The position numbers and the translations under genes are program-made. Positions 11,203 through 21,904 of a stretch of DNA of 64,000 nt are shown one piece after another (the stretch's first letter is position 1; the number at the start of each line of letters is the position of its first letter). The notes under the pieces were generated by a model. The model was not told where the DNA came from. It made no database searches and saw only the letters and a list, made by a program, of their open reading frames with translations. The stretch covers positions 2,890,293 through 2,954,292 of the forward strand of contig BCIO01000001.1 in NCBI GenBank assembly GCA_001599975.1, in the 5' to 3' direction. This DNA is from Cystobasidiopsis lactophilus. Taxonomy: Eukaryota; Basidiomycota; Agaricostilbomycetes; Agaricostilbales; Chionosphaeraceae.

Positions 11203-12966
11203 ATGGGAGAGCCGGCTTGGGTTCCCAAGGAAGACGAGCAGGGCTACTATAGCCTTGCAGCGCCCGCAGACAACGAAAGCGCCCTCTACACCAGCTTCGT
11301 CCAGCCTCTGCTCTCGACTGCAGGCTTGTCGTCAATAGAAGATCCTAGCCATGGCCGACTGGACCTGCCTTACTCGTTGGCGCCTTCCCTCTCGCTTCGA
11401 CCGAATCCTGGTGGCTGATGGTCCGGCCGGTGACGCCGCGTGCGAGCAGTCCCGAGGAGTTGAAGTTGCGGAACCACACTAGCGTCGAGGTCAAAGACCG
11501 GCAAGTTACGGTCGACAAAGCCTTCAAGGAGGTTTTGGGCAGTTCCAACTCCCTGAGGAAGGTGGCGAATGGCGATTGGAGCAAGTCCTTCTTGGCATGC
11601 GCTCGGACATCAAGTTTCTGATTCGCCTTTGCTTGAAGTTGTGTACCAGGTGAGATTCAATGTTCAACCTCAAGCAGAAAACCTGACTGGCGATGATACA
11701 GATCATGCGAATGCCCAGCCATGACAACGGCTGCGATTTGATCTATTGGCGAGAACCTTTGTCTTCATCCTGTCCCACTACTCTACCTTACCAGGGGACT
11801 CTCACAGTCACGGCATCAACGACTATGCCGGTGAGCTGTGGTCTTGGCGATTCGTGAAGCGGTCGTCCTCGTTTACAAGCGCACGTTGCAGGCACATTTG
11901 CCGCTCACTCGTGGCCCTTCCTGGAAGCGGGCTACAGAGTCGTTCAACTGGACCTGCCGGGGCACGGGCGCTCATCTGGCTTGCACGCATATTTGGAAAA
12001 CACGAACATCCTATCCGATTCTGTGCACGTCATGCGCAAAGATTTGCGCGAGCAAGACCAGGCTTTGGGATCACCACCGCGCAAAACATTCATAGTTGGA
12101 TCCAGCGCAAGTTCCCTTTCGCACTTCGCACCTGCCCTTTCTAATCGCTGGTTTGAAAGATGGGCGGTTTCACGGCTTCCTCGTACTCCCTACGATACGG
12201 CACCCAGTCCGCCCCACTCTACTCTGCGGACTTTCCCATTGCCGGTGCCATCCTGCTTTGCCCCATGCTGGTGCGTCTTTTCGCATCCGAAAATGCCAGC
12301 GCCCGAGTGCTTATTGTGGCCGCAGGGTATCTCAAAAGATTCCAGACCTTCCAAGGCGGTCGAGGTACGATCACTCCCAGAGTAGACAGGCCTCCATGTC
12401 ATGATTATGCTGTGGAGCAGATAGCAGCGCGAGTGGTCCGCAGCATCGCCGGGCGCCTGCCCTTCGCGGAAGCCCACCGCGGCCGCGCGTCTGAAGATCC
12501 TGGTCTGGACGTGCGCTTCATGGCCGACCCTCAGTGCTACCACTTGAAATTGAGAGTGGCAACTGGCCTTGGGATCTTAAAAGGGCTGATCGACATCTCG
12601 ACCCAGTACGGCTCGTTCGATCTGCCTTTCCTGGCGATCCATGGCACCGGAGATCGAGTTACAGACTTCCACTCTACCGAGGACCTGTACAAGCTCTCTC
12701 CGAGCACCGACAAAACGCTCAAGTTGGTGAGTTTTGAAGGTCCTCCCTCCACCTTCCTCCCATGAACAAGTCTCCCAGTTCGAACGCTATGAACACGTTC
12801 TTCTTCGCCAAGGCAAGGACCAAGCAGATGACGTGCGGCGACAGAATGTGTTGTCAGAGATGGTGTGTGCCCTTTCGAGCACTCCTTTATTCCGATGGCA
12901 AGCGTCTAAAAGAATGAATGTCCGCTCTCCGTCAAGCTGACGTGGCTGGCGGCGAGAACCCATTAG
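11203..12966 (+). CDS. Alpha/beta-hydrolase, monoglyceride-lipase (S33) type
   Basis: A serine hydrolase divergent from the neighbouring lipase, with about 210-270 bp between the start codons. Recognisable blocks are an oxyanion region HGINDYAG, VVQLDLPGHGRSSGLHAYLE, the nucleophile elbow GSSMGG, an Asp region LAIHGTGDRVTD and a C-terminal QFERYEHVLL-like helix. The intron that cuts the elbow (12107-12159) has a GC donor (GCAAGT) and joins FIVGSS to MGGFTASS. The ATG at 11203 starts a frame (MGEPAWVPKEDEQGYYS) compatible with the family N-terminus, but exon joins between 11400 and 11850 are not fully resolved. The last exon probably ends at 12966. The substrate cannot be read from sequence; monoacylglycerols or other lipid esters are likely from the family. 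Confidence 0.72.
12107..12159 (+). other. GC-AG intron inside the nucleophile elbow of the hydrolase
   Basis: A 53-nt intron beginning GCAAGT and ending GAAAG. Its removal gives FIVGSS-MGGFTAS, the required G-x-S-x-G motif; without it the motif does not exist in the frame. Confidence 0.75.
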
Positions 12967-13089
12967 ACCTAGAGATAGACGGGATTCCCTTGTTTTCGAT
13001 TCACTAAGCATCCCTTCGTTTGTCGATTGCGGTTCACAACGATTCTGCGACACCAGGACACAACTTTAGTTCGCATGCCACCCGAAAAA

Positions 13090-14994
13090 TCAATCGTCCT
13101 CACAAAGCAGCAATGAGAGCGGGTTCTCAACGGCGTCCTTGAAGGCCTTCATCCTGAAAAATCATGCGTTAGATCTGGCCTCCAAATCTTGTTACGATAG
13201 ATTCAACGTACCATCGAGCTCCAACCGCACCGCTTTAGCGCTGTGTTAGCCATGAACGCCGTTTGATAGCGAATGCCACCTACTCAACGACGCGGTGATC
13301 AGCAGACAGCGTGACCTTGATGGTCTGCGAGGCCTTGAAGCCACGCTCCGAAGCTTCGTCCAGGACCAGTTTTTGTTCGGCGCCGCCCACCGCCAAGATG
13401 CATGCCTGGGGCGGGTTGATGATGGCTGTGAAGTCGGAAACGGAGCCGAACATGCCGAGGTTGGAGATCGTAAAAGTGCCGCCCTGGTATTCGTCAGGCT
13501 TGAGCTTGCCGTCGCGGGCCTTTTTGGCGAGCGTCTTGGTGGCGTGTGCAATGGAAGCCAGGCCGCGCGAGGAGACATCGGTGACGATGGGGGTGATGAG
13601 GCCAGTCGGAGTGGCAACGGCGACGGAGATGTCGACCTTTTTGTACTGTCGGATGACGCCGTTGCCAAGCCAGGCTGAGTTGGCTTCGGGCACCTCCAAG
13701 CACGCATGGGCCACGGCCTTGACAATAAAGTCGTTGACGCTCAGCTTGGCCGTAGCTTTTGCGCTGTCGGAGCCGCTTTCGGCCGCCGCCTTTGCGGCGC
13801 TGTTGAAGACCTCGCGCAGCTTGAGCAATCGGTCAACGTTGAGCTCCGACGTCACATAGTAGTGCGGTACAGCCTGTTTCGATTCTGTAAGGCGCTGGGC
13901 GATGACCTTGCGCATGGAGGAGAGAGGGATGTCGTCGTAAGGGATCTCAGCGCTCGGGGCTGGGCCGGGGGCGCTTGCTGCTGCAGACGAGGACGGCCCG
14001 CCCTTGTGCTTCTCGACGTCTTCCTTGATGATGCGGCCGTTCGGGCCGGTGCCTTTGATAGCCTTGAGCGAGATGCCCTTTTCGGCGGCGAGGCGCTTGG
14101 CGATGGGCGTGGCAAAAATGTATTCGGTAGGCTTGGTCGGACCTTCGTCCTTCGGCTCTGGCTTGCTGTCAGGCTTGGAAGCGGAGGGGGAGTCGGTCTT
14201 GGAGTCCGCCTTCTCTTGCGGCTTGTCGGAAGGCGCGGGCTTGACGCTCTCGCTCTCGGCGCTAGCATCCGCCGACGCCGCCTCGCTCTCTGCCTCCTTG
14301 ACCAGCTTTTCGACCTCTGCTCCCTCAGTGGGATCGCCTTCTTCGCCGGTGATGGCAATCGCCTTGCCTACCGGGACGCCCTTCGAGCCGTCACCGACCT
14401 GACGAGGGCAGTCCCGTCACGCCTGGACCTTGCGGCAAAGCAGTAAGAGACGTACAATGATCTTGATCATGACACCTTCATCCTGGGCCTCCACGTCCAT
14501 CGTCGCTATTTGCAGGCGCAATGTTATGCCGCCGTCCCAACAGTGGGCATTTGGGGCTAGTGCGCACCTTTATCGGTCTCCATCTCCAGCAAGACATCAC
14601 CAACGTTGAACTTTTCGCCTTCCTTCTTCTTCCACGCCGTGATGCCGCCCTCCGTCATGGTCCTGCAAAGGCCGGCAACAAAATTTGTCCCGGTGAGCGC
14701 TGTGTTTCGCAAAGACGCCGCCCTTCCTCTCGCTCGACTTACGGAGACATCTGGGGTTACCAAGGAGGACATTGTGAGCGACCTGGCAGGACGGACAGCA
14801 TGAGGAAGGGGGACAAACTGCTGGCATTTGAAACTTGGTCAGAGCTCTTGATGCAGCCGAAGCGTGCAGGCCTATCGCTCGCTGCTCTCAGCACAATCGC
14901 TCCCGTCTGCAGTGGCTACGGATGCCAGGCAACACATACTGCGAGACAGGGAAGGGTTCAGGCCCGAGGCCACAATTCGACGGCTCGCCATCAT
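13090..14994 (-). CDS. LAT1: Dihydrolipoamide acetyltransferase, pyruvate dehydrogenase E2
   Basis: Core subunit of the mitochondrial pyruvate dehydrogenase complex; transfers acetyl groups from lipoyl-lysine to CoA. Domains in order: a leader from the ATG at 14994 with a typical RSLHASA processing region; a lipoyl domain (MPAMSPTMTEGG, lipoylated Lys in METDKATMDV); a long Ala/Glu/Lys/Ser linker; a peripheral subunit-binding domain ([15 protein letters not shown]); and a catalytic domain ending in SADHRVVE and [16 protein letters not shown]. Resolved 5' exons are 14994-14940, 14871-14819, an 8-nt micro-exon 14743-14750, and an exon beginning at 14662. The C-terminal DHRxxxG-type active-site motif is interrupted by an intron. 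The long plus-strand open frames over this gene are shadows. Confidence 0.94.
14743..14750 (-). other. LAT1: 8-nt micro-exon of LAT1
   Basis: The bases ATGTCTCC, preceded by CCCCAG and followed by GTAAGTCG, supply M-S-P of the invariant MPAMSPTMTEGG lipoyl-domain start. The flanking introns are 14751-14818 (68 nt) and 14663-14742 (80 nt). Confidence 0.82.
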
Positions 14995-15161
14995 CGTGGT
15001 GGCGGTCCAAAACAAATGATGACCTTGTCGGCGAGCGCCAACGCAAGAGAGATGGCGTACGTGCTCAACGCATTCGCATTTGCATGCAGTAAGGCCAAAA
15101 GATGTACAATGAAGTTCCATGAAGGAGGCTCTCCGTGCTCCCGCCCAAAATCCCGTAGCAT

Positions 15162-15181
15162 TGCCTGCCTGCCTGCCTGCC
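15162..15181. repeat. (TGCC)5 microsatellite
   Basis: Five perfect tandem copies of TGCC in the short region between LAT1 and the RRM-type gene. Confidence 0.9.
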
Positions 15182-15228
15182 TTCCAATAGGCCTTTGATA
15201 GCGCTGGCCCGAAGAAGGTGTCTGCGTC

Positions 15229-16040
15229 CTATGCAATTGCGCTGCTAGACTCGGCGCCAAAGAGCCGTCCGTTGGGAGCGCCGACGCCAAAGTCGGAATT
15301 CGTTGAGGAGTTGTTCCTGGCGTGGCCAAAGCTCTCTTTGCGCGCATGACCGCTTCCCACACCCATGCCACCTAGAACAGTGCCACCAGAGTTTGAAGAG
15401 CGGCGGATGTGCAGCGAGCCGGAAGGAGCGTGGTTCGAGATGCTCCTAGAGCGCGGCCGGTTGGACACCGAGGCAATGATGTTGTCGGCCTCGGGGCCAG
15501 TGAAAGGAACAATGGTAGCGGCGGGCTGTATCGAGCTGGCGGCCAACGAAGGGGGCGGGTTAGAGATGGTGGCGAGAAAGGCCTTTTTGGCTGCACTCGC
15601 GTTTTTAGCTTGTTCGTCTTGTGTTTTGGGAACAACGGGGGCACAACGCACCGACAGAAGCGTCCGTGAAGACAATGTAAGCGCTGCGATCGTCAATCTG
15701 TGCGTTCCTTGCCGGCTTCAGCCTCCAAGAACACAAAGCGTCATCCAAGAGGCCACGCACCCATTTGATACGGTAGCCTCCGCCTTGGTCCTCCCATTCA
15801 GCAAAAACAGCCAGCAGGTCTCGAGTCTTGAGCTCGGGTGCAAAGCCAGAGAGCAACAGGATGTGGGTAGTACAGATCCTGTTGACAGGCAGCGCAGGCG
15901 CTTCAGCTCCATCTTCCCCGGAACTTGAACAGGATGGCCTACGGCTTGGAGACAATCTGGATACCGCCGTTGGGCCCAGAAGTGGCGTATATGTTGCCGG
16001 TTGGTTGCGTCGCGAGGCTTTGGGAGTAGGAGGATGCCAT
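15229..16040 (-). CDS. Small RRM-type protein, R3HCC1-like
   Basis: Two confidently joined introns give a protein of about 190 residues. It starts MASSYSQSLATQPTG at 16040. An RNP-like fold follows: HILLLSGFAPELKTRDLLA, then YRIKW, then IDDRSAYIVFTDASVAKKAF. This pattern (beta strand, K-T-x-D-L helix, a W, then x-A-x-V-F) resembles the RRM-like domain of human R3HCC1/R3HCC1L. The rest is low-complexity Ser/Asn/Gly/Arg-rich with several RRSSNS- and HARKES-type possible phosphosites. An RNA-binding or RNA-associated role is inferred only from the fold. The start is supported by an intron with donor GTAGGC that joins IVSKP to ICTTHILLL. Confidence 0.68.
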
Positions 16041-16432
16041 GCTCAAACGAGAAGGTCACAGCTGAGGCTCTTCTTGTCCAGCTCTTTGTCAAACTTTGAG
16101 CGCGGGGGAGCAAGTAGCAAGTAGTCTGTGTCGGATGAAGGTTGCTTCAGACGCCAGCCGGATGTGAGAAGGAAGGCTTCTTTGGAAGAAGCGGCCCATG
16201 GGCCGGGCTCACGTGCTACGTCGCCATCCTATGGAGCTCGATGGAGTGGCCAAAAGCAAAGGGTGCTTCGCAATGTAATGTACAATTGATCTACACCAGC
16301 CCATTTGAGAGCGGAAGGAGGCTACAATCTTCGCAGTGGGCTTGCCACCGGCCACTCTTTCTGGCCTGGCCTTGAGCTTGCCCATGCCTGACTTGCTCTT
16401 CCCAAAGGGAAGAGACAGACGAACCCTGTGCG
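16041..16432. other. Intergenic, promoter of the RRM-type gene and 3' end of the glycosyltransferase
   Basis: Nearly 400 bp without a supported gene; nothing else recognisable. Confidence 0.5.
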
Positions 16433-17934
16433 TCATCGGAACTGCTTGCCAGCAACGTGCGGCCTTGTAACGGAAGGGTCCTTCAAGGCCTCCTCCCACT
16501 CCAGCAGCGGCACCTCGAGCCCTTCGTCGCGCCAAATGCGGTCCAATGTAGAATCGGCCATCAAGCCACGCCATGGTGACCCAATCCCGGGCTGGATGTC
16601 AGATGGTGAGCTCTTGGATTGAATGATGAGCGGCGGGTCAACACTGAACGGCATGATCTCGCCGGCTTCGGTGAGCGTGGGGATCGTTACGTCGACGGGA
16701 GCTTGATACGCTACCCAAGGGTCGCTGAGGAGCCGCAAAACTTTGTCGACGCCAGGCTGTGTGAGGGCATAGGCGTGAAGACAGCGCGGCATGGTCGACG
16801 TGAAAAGGTGAGGGTGGAGGTTGGTCGAATCTGAATGGGTAAAGATTGAGAATTAGGTCAGCTCTGGCAAGTGGAGGGAAGGAAGCCGATCTAGGACTTA
16901 CGGGTCGCTTCGCGGCCCCAGCAGTGGCCCAAGAACGCCACCTCCCAATCCTGTGGAATTCGCCGGTGGATGGCCGCCCACATCCGCTCTATATCCCATT
17001 CAATGTCCACATCGTCTTCCAGGATGAGAGCGCTCGCGTCGCCGTTGGCCTGCATCATTTTCATCGCGCGCGTGTGGCTGAACCAAGTCGATAGGACGGC
17101 AGGAACGATTTGGCGGCTTTCCATGGGCTCGAGGGGATCGTTGAGCATGGCCGTAATGTTGAAGCTTTCGTCGTCGGGGCGCAATCGGTCCTCCACACGG
17201 TCGTTGCCTTCAATCTTGGCCGATGGCGCCCGGGCCACGGCTTCTTCCAGGTACTCGACCCAGTCTTGCCCGCCCCACCGCTCTTCCTTGAGCGACGGCA
17301 ACTCCAGCACGCCACCCTCGCCCCTGCTGCCAGCCCGAGCGAGCCAAATAGACCCTATGCCCATCCCGCCAATCTTGTCCTCAGCCAGCCCAAGAGCAGC
17401 CGCCAAAGGCGCCTTCTTCTTGAGCCTCGTTTCGTGAACGCGCTCTCCCACCCAGTTGATGAGTGGCGAGTCTTTGAGCACGGCGTCAACGAAGGTGAAG
17501 CGCAGGTTGAGCGCGCTCGCGATGCGGCTCATGGTCTGCCGCCTGTCCTCGCGTGCAGCCAGTGAGACGACGTAGATGTGATCAAACGTGAGGGTGGGCG
17601 AGTGCTTGTAGAAATCCGTCTGCTGTTCGAGCCGCTGGCGAAATGAAAGCGGCCCGTCCGCACTGCCCTCGCCTTGCGCCTTGTGCTCGTCCGAGGCCGG
17701 GAGCGCCAGCTCGTCGTCGAACTCGTACTGGTCCATCGGTTCGAAGCCGTCGCCCATTGGCTCGATGGGTAAGATGTGGAAGAGCTGCTCTTCCTTTTTG
17801 GGCGACGTGTCGCTGGCCAGGCGGGAGCCTATGGGCGAGCTGGGCGAGGCCAACGACTGCCAGACAAGGAAGAGAACGGCACAACATAGGCCGCAAAGAA
17901 CTAAGACCACAGGCCGCTTTGTCGTGAGGGCCAT
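16433..17934 (-). CDS. Glycosyltransferase family 25 (LPS-type) type II membrane protein
   Basis: The predicted protein is 476 residues in two exons (17934-16902 and 16830-16433; intron 16831-16901 with GTAAGT donor). An N-terminal signal anchor (VVLVLCGLCCAVLFLVWQSL, about residues 9-28) is followed by an acidic stem and a GT25 catalytic domain: FDHIYVVSLAAREDRR, FVDAVLKDSPLINWVGE, STWFSHTRAMKMM, the metal-binding ALILEDDVDIEWD, and DWEVAFLGHCWG. The family transfers sugars from nucleotide donors, and fungal members are Golgi/ER lumenal. The acceptor is unknown. The ATG at 17934 is preferred over the upstream in-frame TTG because it places the anchor at the very N-terminus. Confidence 0.85.
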
Positions 17935-18455
17935 GGCGCCCCTGGTGGCCGAGAACAAGCCTGGGCAGCGACGACGAATTTGGTGACTCGTTGGCCCCCT
18001 TCTTTCCTCTCAAGTCCCTTTATCTTTGCTTGGGAGTAGCGTCAGCACACCAACGACCAAGGCCCACCTTCCGCGACGGTTGCCCAGCCGCCTGAAGCAG
18101 TTTTCCGAGTCGAAATCGCCACCCGCAGCTTCTCAAGTTGTTATTTCAATCTGAGGACCAGCTCTCATCGCCAGCACATAGAGCGGGGCTGCCTTTTGTC
18201 ACGCCGCGCCTTCCGCAAGAGAGGGGATCTGTAACGCACCCAAGCTCGCTCTACCTCGGAGGGTCTTTTTGAAGTCGGCTGCAAAGGTGCGCTGACTTGC
18301 TTTTGTCGAAGACGACGACTCACAGTCGCCTTACTCATTCAACGGAAGATAGTCCTCGTCTCCCACGTAGCGAATTCCGCCGGTCTCGGCCATCTGCCTA
18401 GCTCTCGTCAACAGGTCACAACTTTCTCTATAACACATTAAGCTCGATCGTCAAA
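17935..18455. promoter_or_regulatory. Divergent promoter between the GT25 gene and CWC25
   Basis: About 520 bp between two divergent start codons with no supported gene inside. A shared promoter is inferred from orientation only; no specific binding site is claimed. Confidence 0.45.
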
Positions 18456-19859
18456 ATGGGTGGTGGAGGTTAGTTGCTCCTGCTCCTTTAATATCCATTG
18501 TTCGCTTGGCTAACCCATTTTGGGCCACCACAGATCTCAACTTGAAGGTGAGCTTTGCCCTTCCCTTCCTCTGGCTAGGGCCTCGTTTACTGAGCCGGTC
18601 GCATATAGAAATCATGGCATCCGCTTTGTCGGTCTTTCTCATATCTCAGCCGGGGTTGCTCATACTAATACGAATCTGCAACAGTGATGAAGAATCAGGA
18701 GCGCGTGTGGAAGGAAGAGCGCAAAGCCATCGACGAACGCAAGCGCACCCAGCAGCTCCTCAAAGAGCAGGCCGAAGAGCGACAGATCCAAGAACTGCAG
18801 CGCATGGGAGGCAAGACGGAGCAGCGCGTCGAGTGGCTGTACAACGCCCCGGCTGCCGGCGGCGGGGCCAACACGGAAGAGCTGGAGGCTTACATGCTCG
18901 GCAAGAAGAGTGTGGAGCAGCTCTTTCGCGAGCAGGACCAAAAGAAGGTGAGCTCATTCAGGCCTCTGTGCACCAGCTTTGAACGACGGGCTGACTTTGG
19001 GTTGTTTTTACCACAGATGGCCGCTCTGGCGCAATCTGCCGCCCCTGGCCCATCCTCCGCTGCCGCCACGCCCGCGACGTTCCAAGCTTTGGGCGGCAAC
19101 GCCAACAACACTCGTGACTTAGCGGCCAAGGTCCGTGAAGACCCTCTACTGGCCATCAAGCGGCAAGAGCAGAAGGCCTACGAAGAGCTGATGAAGAATC
19201 CAAAGCGCCTGCAAGAGCTGCGAGCGGCCAAGGAAGCGGCTTCCGGTGGCAAATCGAAGGAAAAGAAGCACAAGCACAGAGACGACCCCGAGCGGGAGGA
19301 ACGCAAGCGGCGAAAGCGCGAGGCCCGCGAGGATCGCTCCGGGCGTTCTCCCTCGCCCGACCGGCATTCTTCGCACCATCGCCGGGACGACTACCGCCGG
19401 CGGGACGATTCGCCACCACCTCGACGAAGGCGATCGGACGACAGCCCTCCTAGGTCCCGCCGGCGCTCCGATGCAAGCCCACCGCGACGAGATCGCTACG
19501 GAGCTCCTCCTCCTCATCGTCGGCACGAACGCTCGCCGCCCCGGTTTGACGACCGCCAATCACGCCCGCCTCCCCGACCAAGTTACGCTCCGGCGCCCAT
19601 CGCCGACGCCGAGGCTCGCCTGGCGGCCATGTCGGCATCAGCTGCTCAGCTGACCAGAGATAGGTCGGATCGCCTGGCAGAGGCTTCTGCGATCGAACGG
19701 GCCGCTGAAGAACGCGAGGCTCGTGAACGGCAGAACAAGATGGTGAAAGGTGGAGGCCAACTGGATCCGTCCTTCCTCAAGGACCAACAAACCGCCATGC
19801 TTTCTGCGAAGATGGCCGACTCGTCTCGTCGTGGAGGGCCGAGGGGTGGCGACGATTGA
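18456..19859 (+). CDS. CWC25: Pre-mRNA splicing factor Cwc25
   Basis: A step-one splicing factor that joins the Prp2-remodelled spliceosome. The conserved N-terminus MGGGDLNLKKSWHP is encoded by three tiny exons: 18456-18468 (13 nt), 18534-18547 (14 nt) and 18609-18627 (19 nt). Exon 4 is 18685-18947 and exon 5 is 19017-19859. The middle is Lys/Glu/Arg-rich and predicted coiled coil (KNQERVWKEERKAIDERKR). The second half is an RS-like region rich in Arg-Asp, Ser-Pro and Arg-Ser. The donor of exon 3 (GTCGGT) is weak but is the only choice that keeps KSWHPLLMKNQERVW in frame. The assignment rests on the near-invariant N-terminal block. Confidence 0.88.
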
Positions 19860-20057
19860 TCGGGCGGCTTAATATGGCGTTGGGTTTGGTCGTTTGCAAT
19901 AGTATGCATGGCCATAAAGCCATCAGATGGCTGCGAAGACTCTCCATACGGACAAAGCCCCCTGATCTCATCGGCAGAAGAGACTTGGAGCCGCGGAGCT
20001 CGGAGTCGACTTTCATGTTTCAAGCTTGCCACCCGCCCACCGTATCGCTGCTTTCCC

Positions 20058-20905
20058 ATGGCCCCGCTACCTCTTCCCTCCAGCCCATTAGTGCAGCACT
20101 TAGAATCAGACCGGGTCCAGCTTTTGAAGCAAGGGGCTGAGGCAGTTCGTTGCCGCTTGCGCTTTCCGTCAACTCCCAAAAAATTGACACACTCGTGCAG
20201 AAGGTCTATCTGGGCTCGTTGGCATCCTGCTCTGGTAGTCATCTCCCGCCTGTGATTCTCAAACACCGGTTCCCCAAGCAGTATCGGCACCCGGCCTTGG
20301 ACAAGACGCTCACCAAGTCCCGCCTGGCCTCAGAAGCCAAGTGTTTGGCACGAGCCCTGCGGCAAGGCATCGATGTGCCCGGCCTACGCTGCCTAGATCT
20401 GGAAGGTGGCGTAATAGGGCTCGAATATGTCGAAGGCAAGACCGTGCGCGAGCTGTTGGGAGTGCAAGCCGAGGGGGCGCTGGTCGACCCAGCATCTGCC
20501 GCCGAGCAAGAGGTGTTTACAACACTCTCCCCTCGAGATGAAGACTTGCTTCTACGAGTCATCGGCAGGCAAATTGCCAAGTTGCACAGCGCTCAGATCA
20601 TCCACGGCGACTTGACGACGTCGAACATGCTGGTGCGCCAGGCCACCCAGACCGGCGTCGTGCTGATCGACTTTGGCCTGTCGTATGTCTCGACTATGCT
20701 GGAAGACCGGGCGGTGGACCTCTACGTCCTGGAAAGAGCCTTTCTGTCCACGCATCCCGATTCAATATCGATTCACAAGTCGGCTCGCTTTCAAAAGGTG
20801 CTCGAAGGCTATGAAGAGCAGACAGGCGCAAAGGCGTGGTTACCACTCAAGAGGCGGTTCGAAGAGGTGCGAATGCGAGGGCGCAAGCGGTCCATGGTCG
20901 GCTGA
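20058..20905 (+). CDS. BUD32: EKC/KEOPS complex atypical kinase Bud32
   Basis: PIDD-type kinase/ATPase of KEOPS, which makes the universal tRNA modification t6A and influences telomeres. It has 263 residues in two exons (20058-20144 and 20201-20905; 56-nt intron with donor GTTCGT). The N-lobe motif LLKQGAEAKVYLGSL is created exactly by that splice. PPVILKHRFPKQYRHPALDK is the Bud32-specific ATP-lysine region. The catalytic loop is IIHGDLTTSNML and the metal-binding motif LIDFGLSY. The C-terminal basic tail (RMRGRKRSMVG) is typical. It converges on NAS6, with 13 bp between the stop codons. Confidence 0.94.
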
Positions 20906-20918
20906 AGAAACGCCCATT

Positions 20919-21779
20919 TCACTGAAGTGGCCCACACCTGGACACTATGTACTGCTTCAACCGCCGTTGCTCCATCTCGCCCAGAGTATTCAGGTCCTCC
21001 GGTCTGTTGCCGTCCAGATCAGGTCGACTGCGGTCGGCGCCACCTTCAATCAGAATGCACGCCGTTTCACCGTGACCCGACTCGATGGCAAGGTGCAAAG
21101 GCGAGTTTCCTGTGGTAAGGTTAGGTAGAGGCGCTTTGAGCGTGATTGGAGGGCTGAACAGGAGGAAGCGCTCACCGGCTCGGTCGGCTTGGTTCAAGCG
21201 GGTTTTGGGTTGCGGCGGGTCCGTCCTTGGCGGGTGAAGCAAGATTTTGACGAACGCCGACGAGCCTGTCGAAGCCGCTCGGTGTAAAGGCAATTGGTTG
21301 GCAGAGTCTTTGGCGTTGATGTCGGCGCCCTTTTCTATCAACAGCTTGCCAATCTGCGGATTTCACCCTCGCCCTTTCCATAAGCGTTTCTTTCGAGCAG
21401 CAAAAAATGAGCTACACACCTCAGCCCACCCTTTGCTAGCAGCATAATGCAATGCTGTTTGCTGCCGCGAGTTGGTGGCCTTTGCGTTCGCCCCAGAGCC
21501 CAAGAGTTCAGTCACCACGTCCGTCTTCCCACTCGACACGGCTACCAGCAACGGGGTGAAGCCCATGCCATCCTTTGCTTCTATGTTGGCGTTCTTGGCC
21601 AGCAGGAGCTGCACGCAGTCGAGGAAGCCGGCTGACGCAGCGAAGTGCAAGGCCGTTCTGCCGTCAGCTCCAGCGTCCCCGGCGCTCACAAGGCTAGGAT
21701 CTGCCTCAATGAACGCCTCAAGCTGGCCGGCTTGGCCATTCTGAGCTGCCCGCCAAAAGTCAGTCTGTGTCGAGGCCAT
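20919..21779 (-). CDS. NAS6: Gankyrin/Nas6-like ankyrin-repeat proteasome assembly chaperone
   Basis: Six to seven ankyrin repeats, starting MASTQTDFWRAAQNG (ATG at 21779). Repeat cores include GRTALHFAASAGFLDCVQLLL, GFTPLLVAVSSGKTDVV, QTALHYAASKGWAE, QLPLHRAASTGSSAFVKILL and NSPLHLAIESGHGETACILI. At least two introns interrupt it (around 21350-21410 and 21120-21180). Nas6/PSMD10 binds the C-terminus of Rpt3 during 19S base assembly. The length and repeat number fit Nas6, but short ankyrin proteins are hard to assign uniquely, so the symbol is a best match. Confidence 0.75.
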
Positions 21780-21904
21780 TCTGGCTCTCGGTTGCAGGGT
21801 GGTCGTCAGCCTCCAAATCCTCATTTCACGTTCACAACTGACTTGCGCGTCCCCTTGTCATATCATAGCACCGTTGGGCAAGCATTCCTCCTTGGAGACT
21901 GCTG

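Noticed and set aside
13706-14446. A 246-codon plus-strand open frame across LAT1
   Set aside because: It is the antisense shadow of the Ala/Glu/Lys-rich linker and catalytic domain of LAT1.
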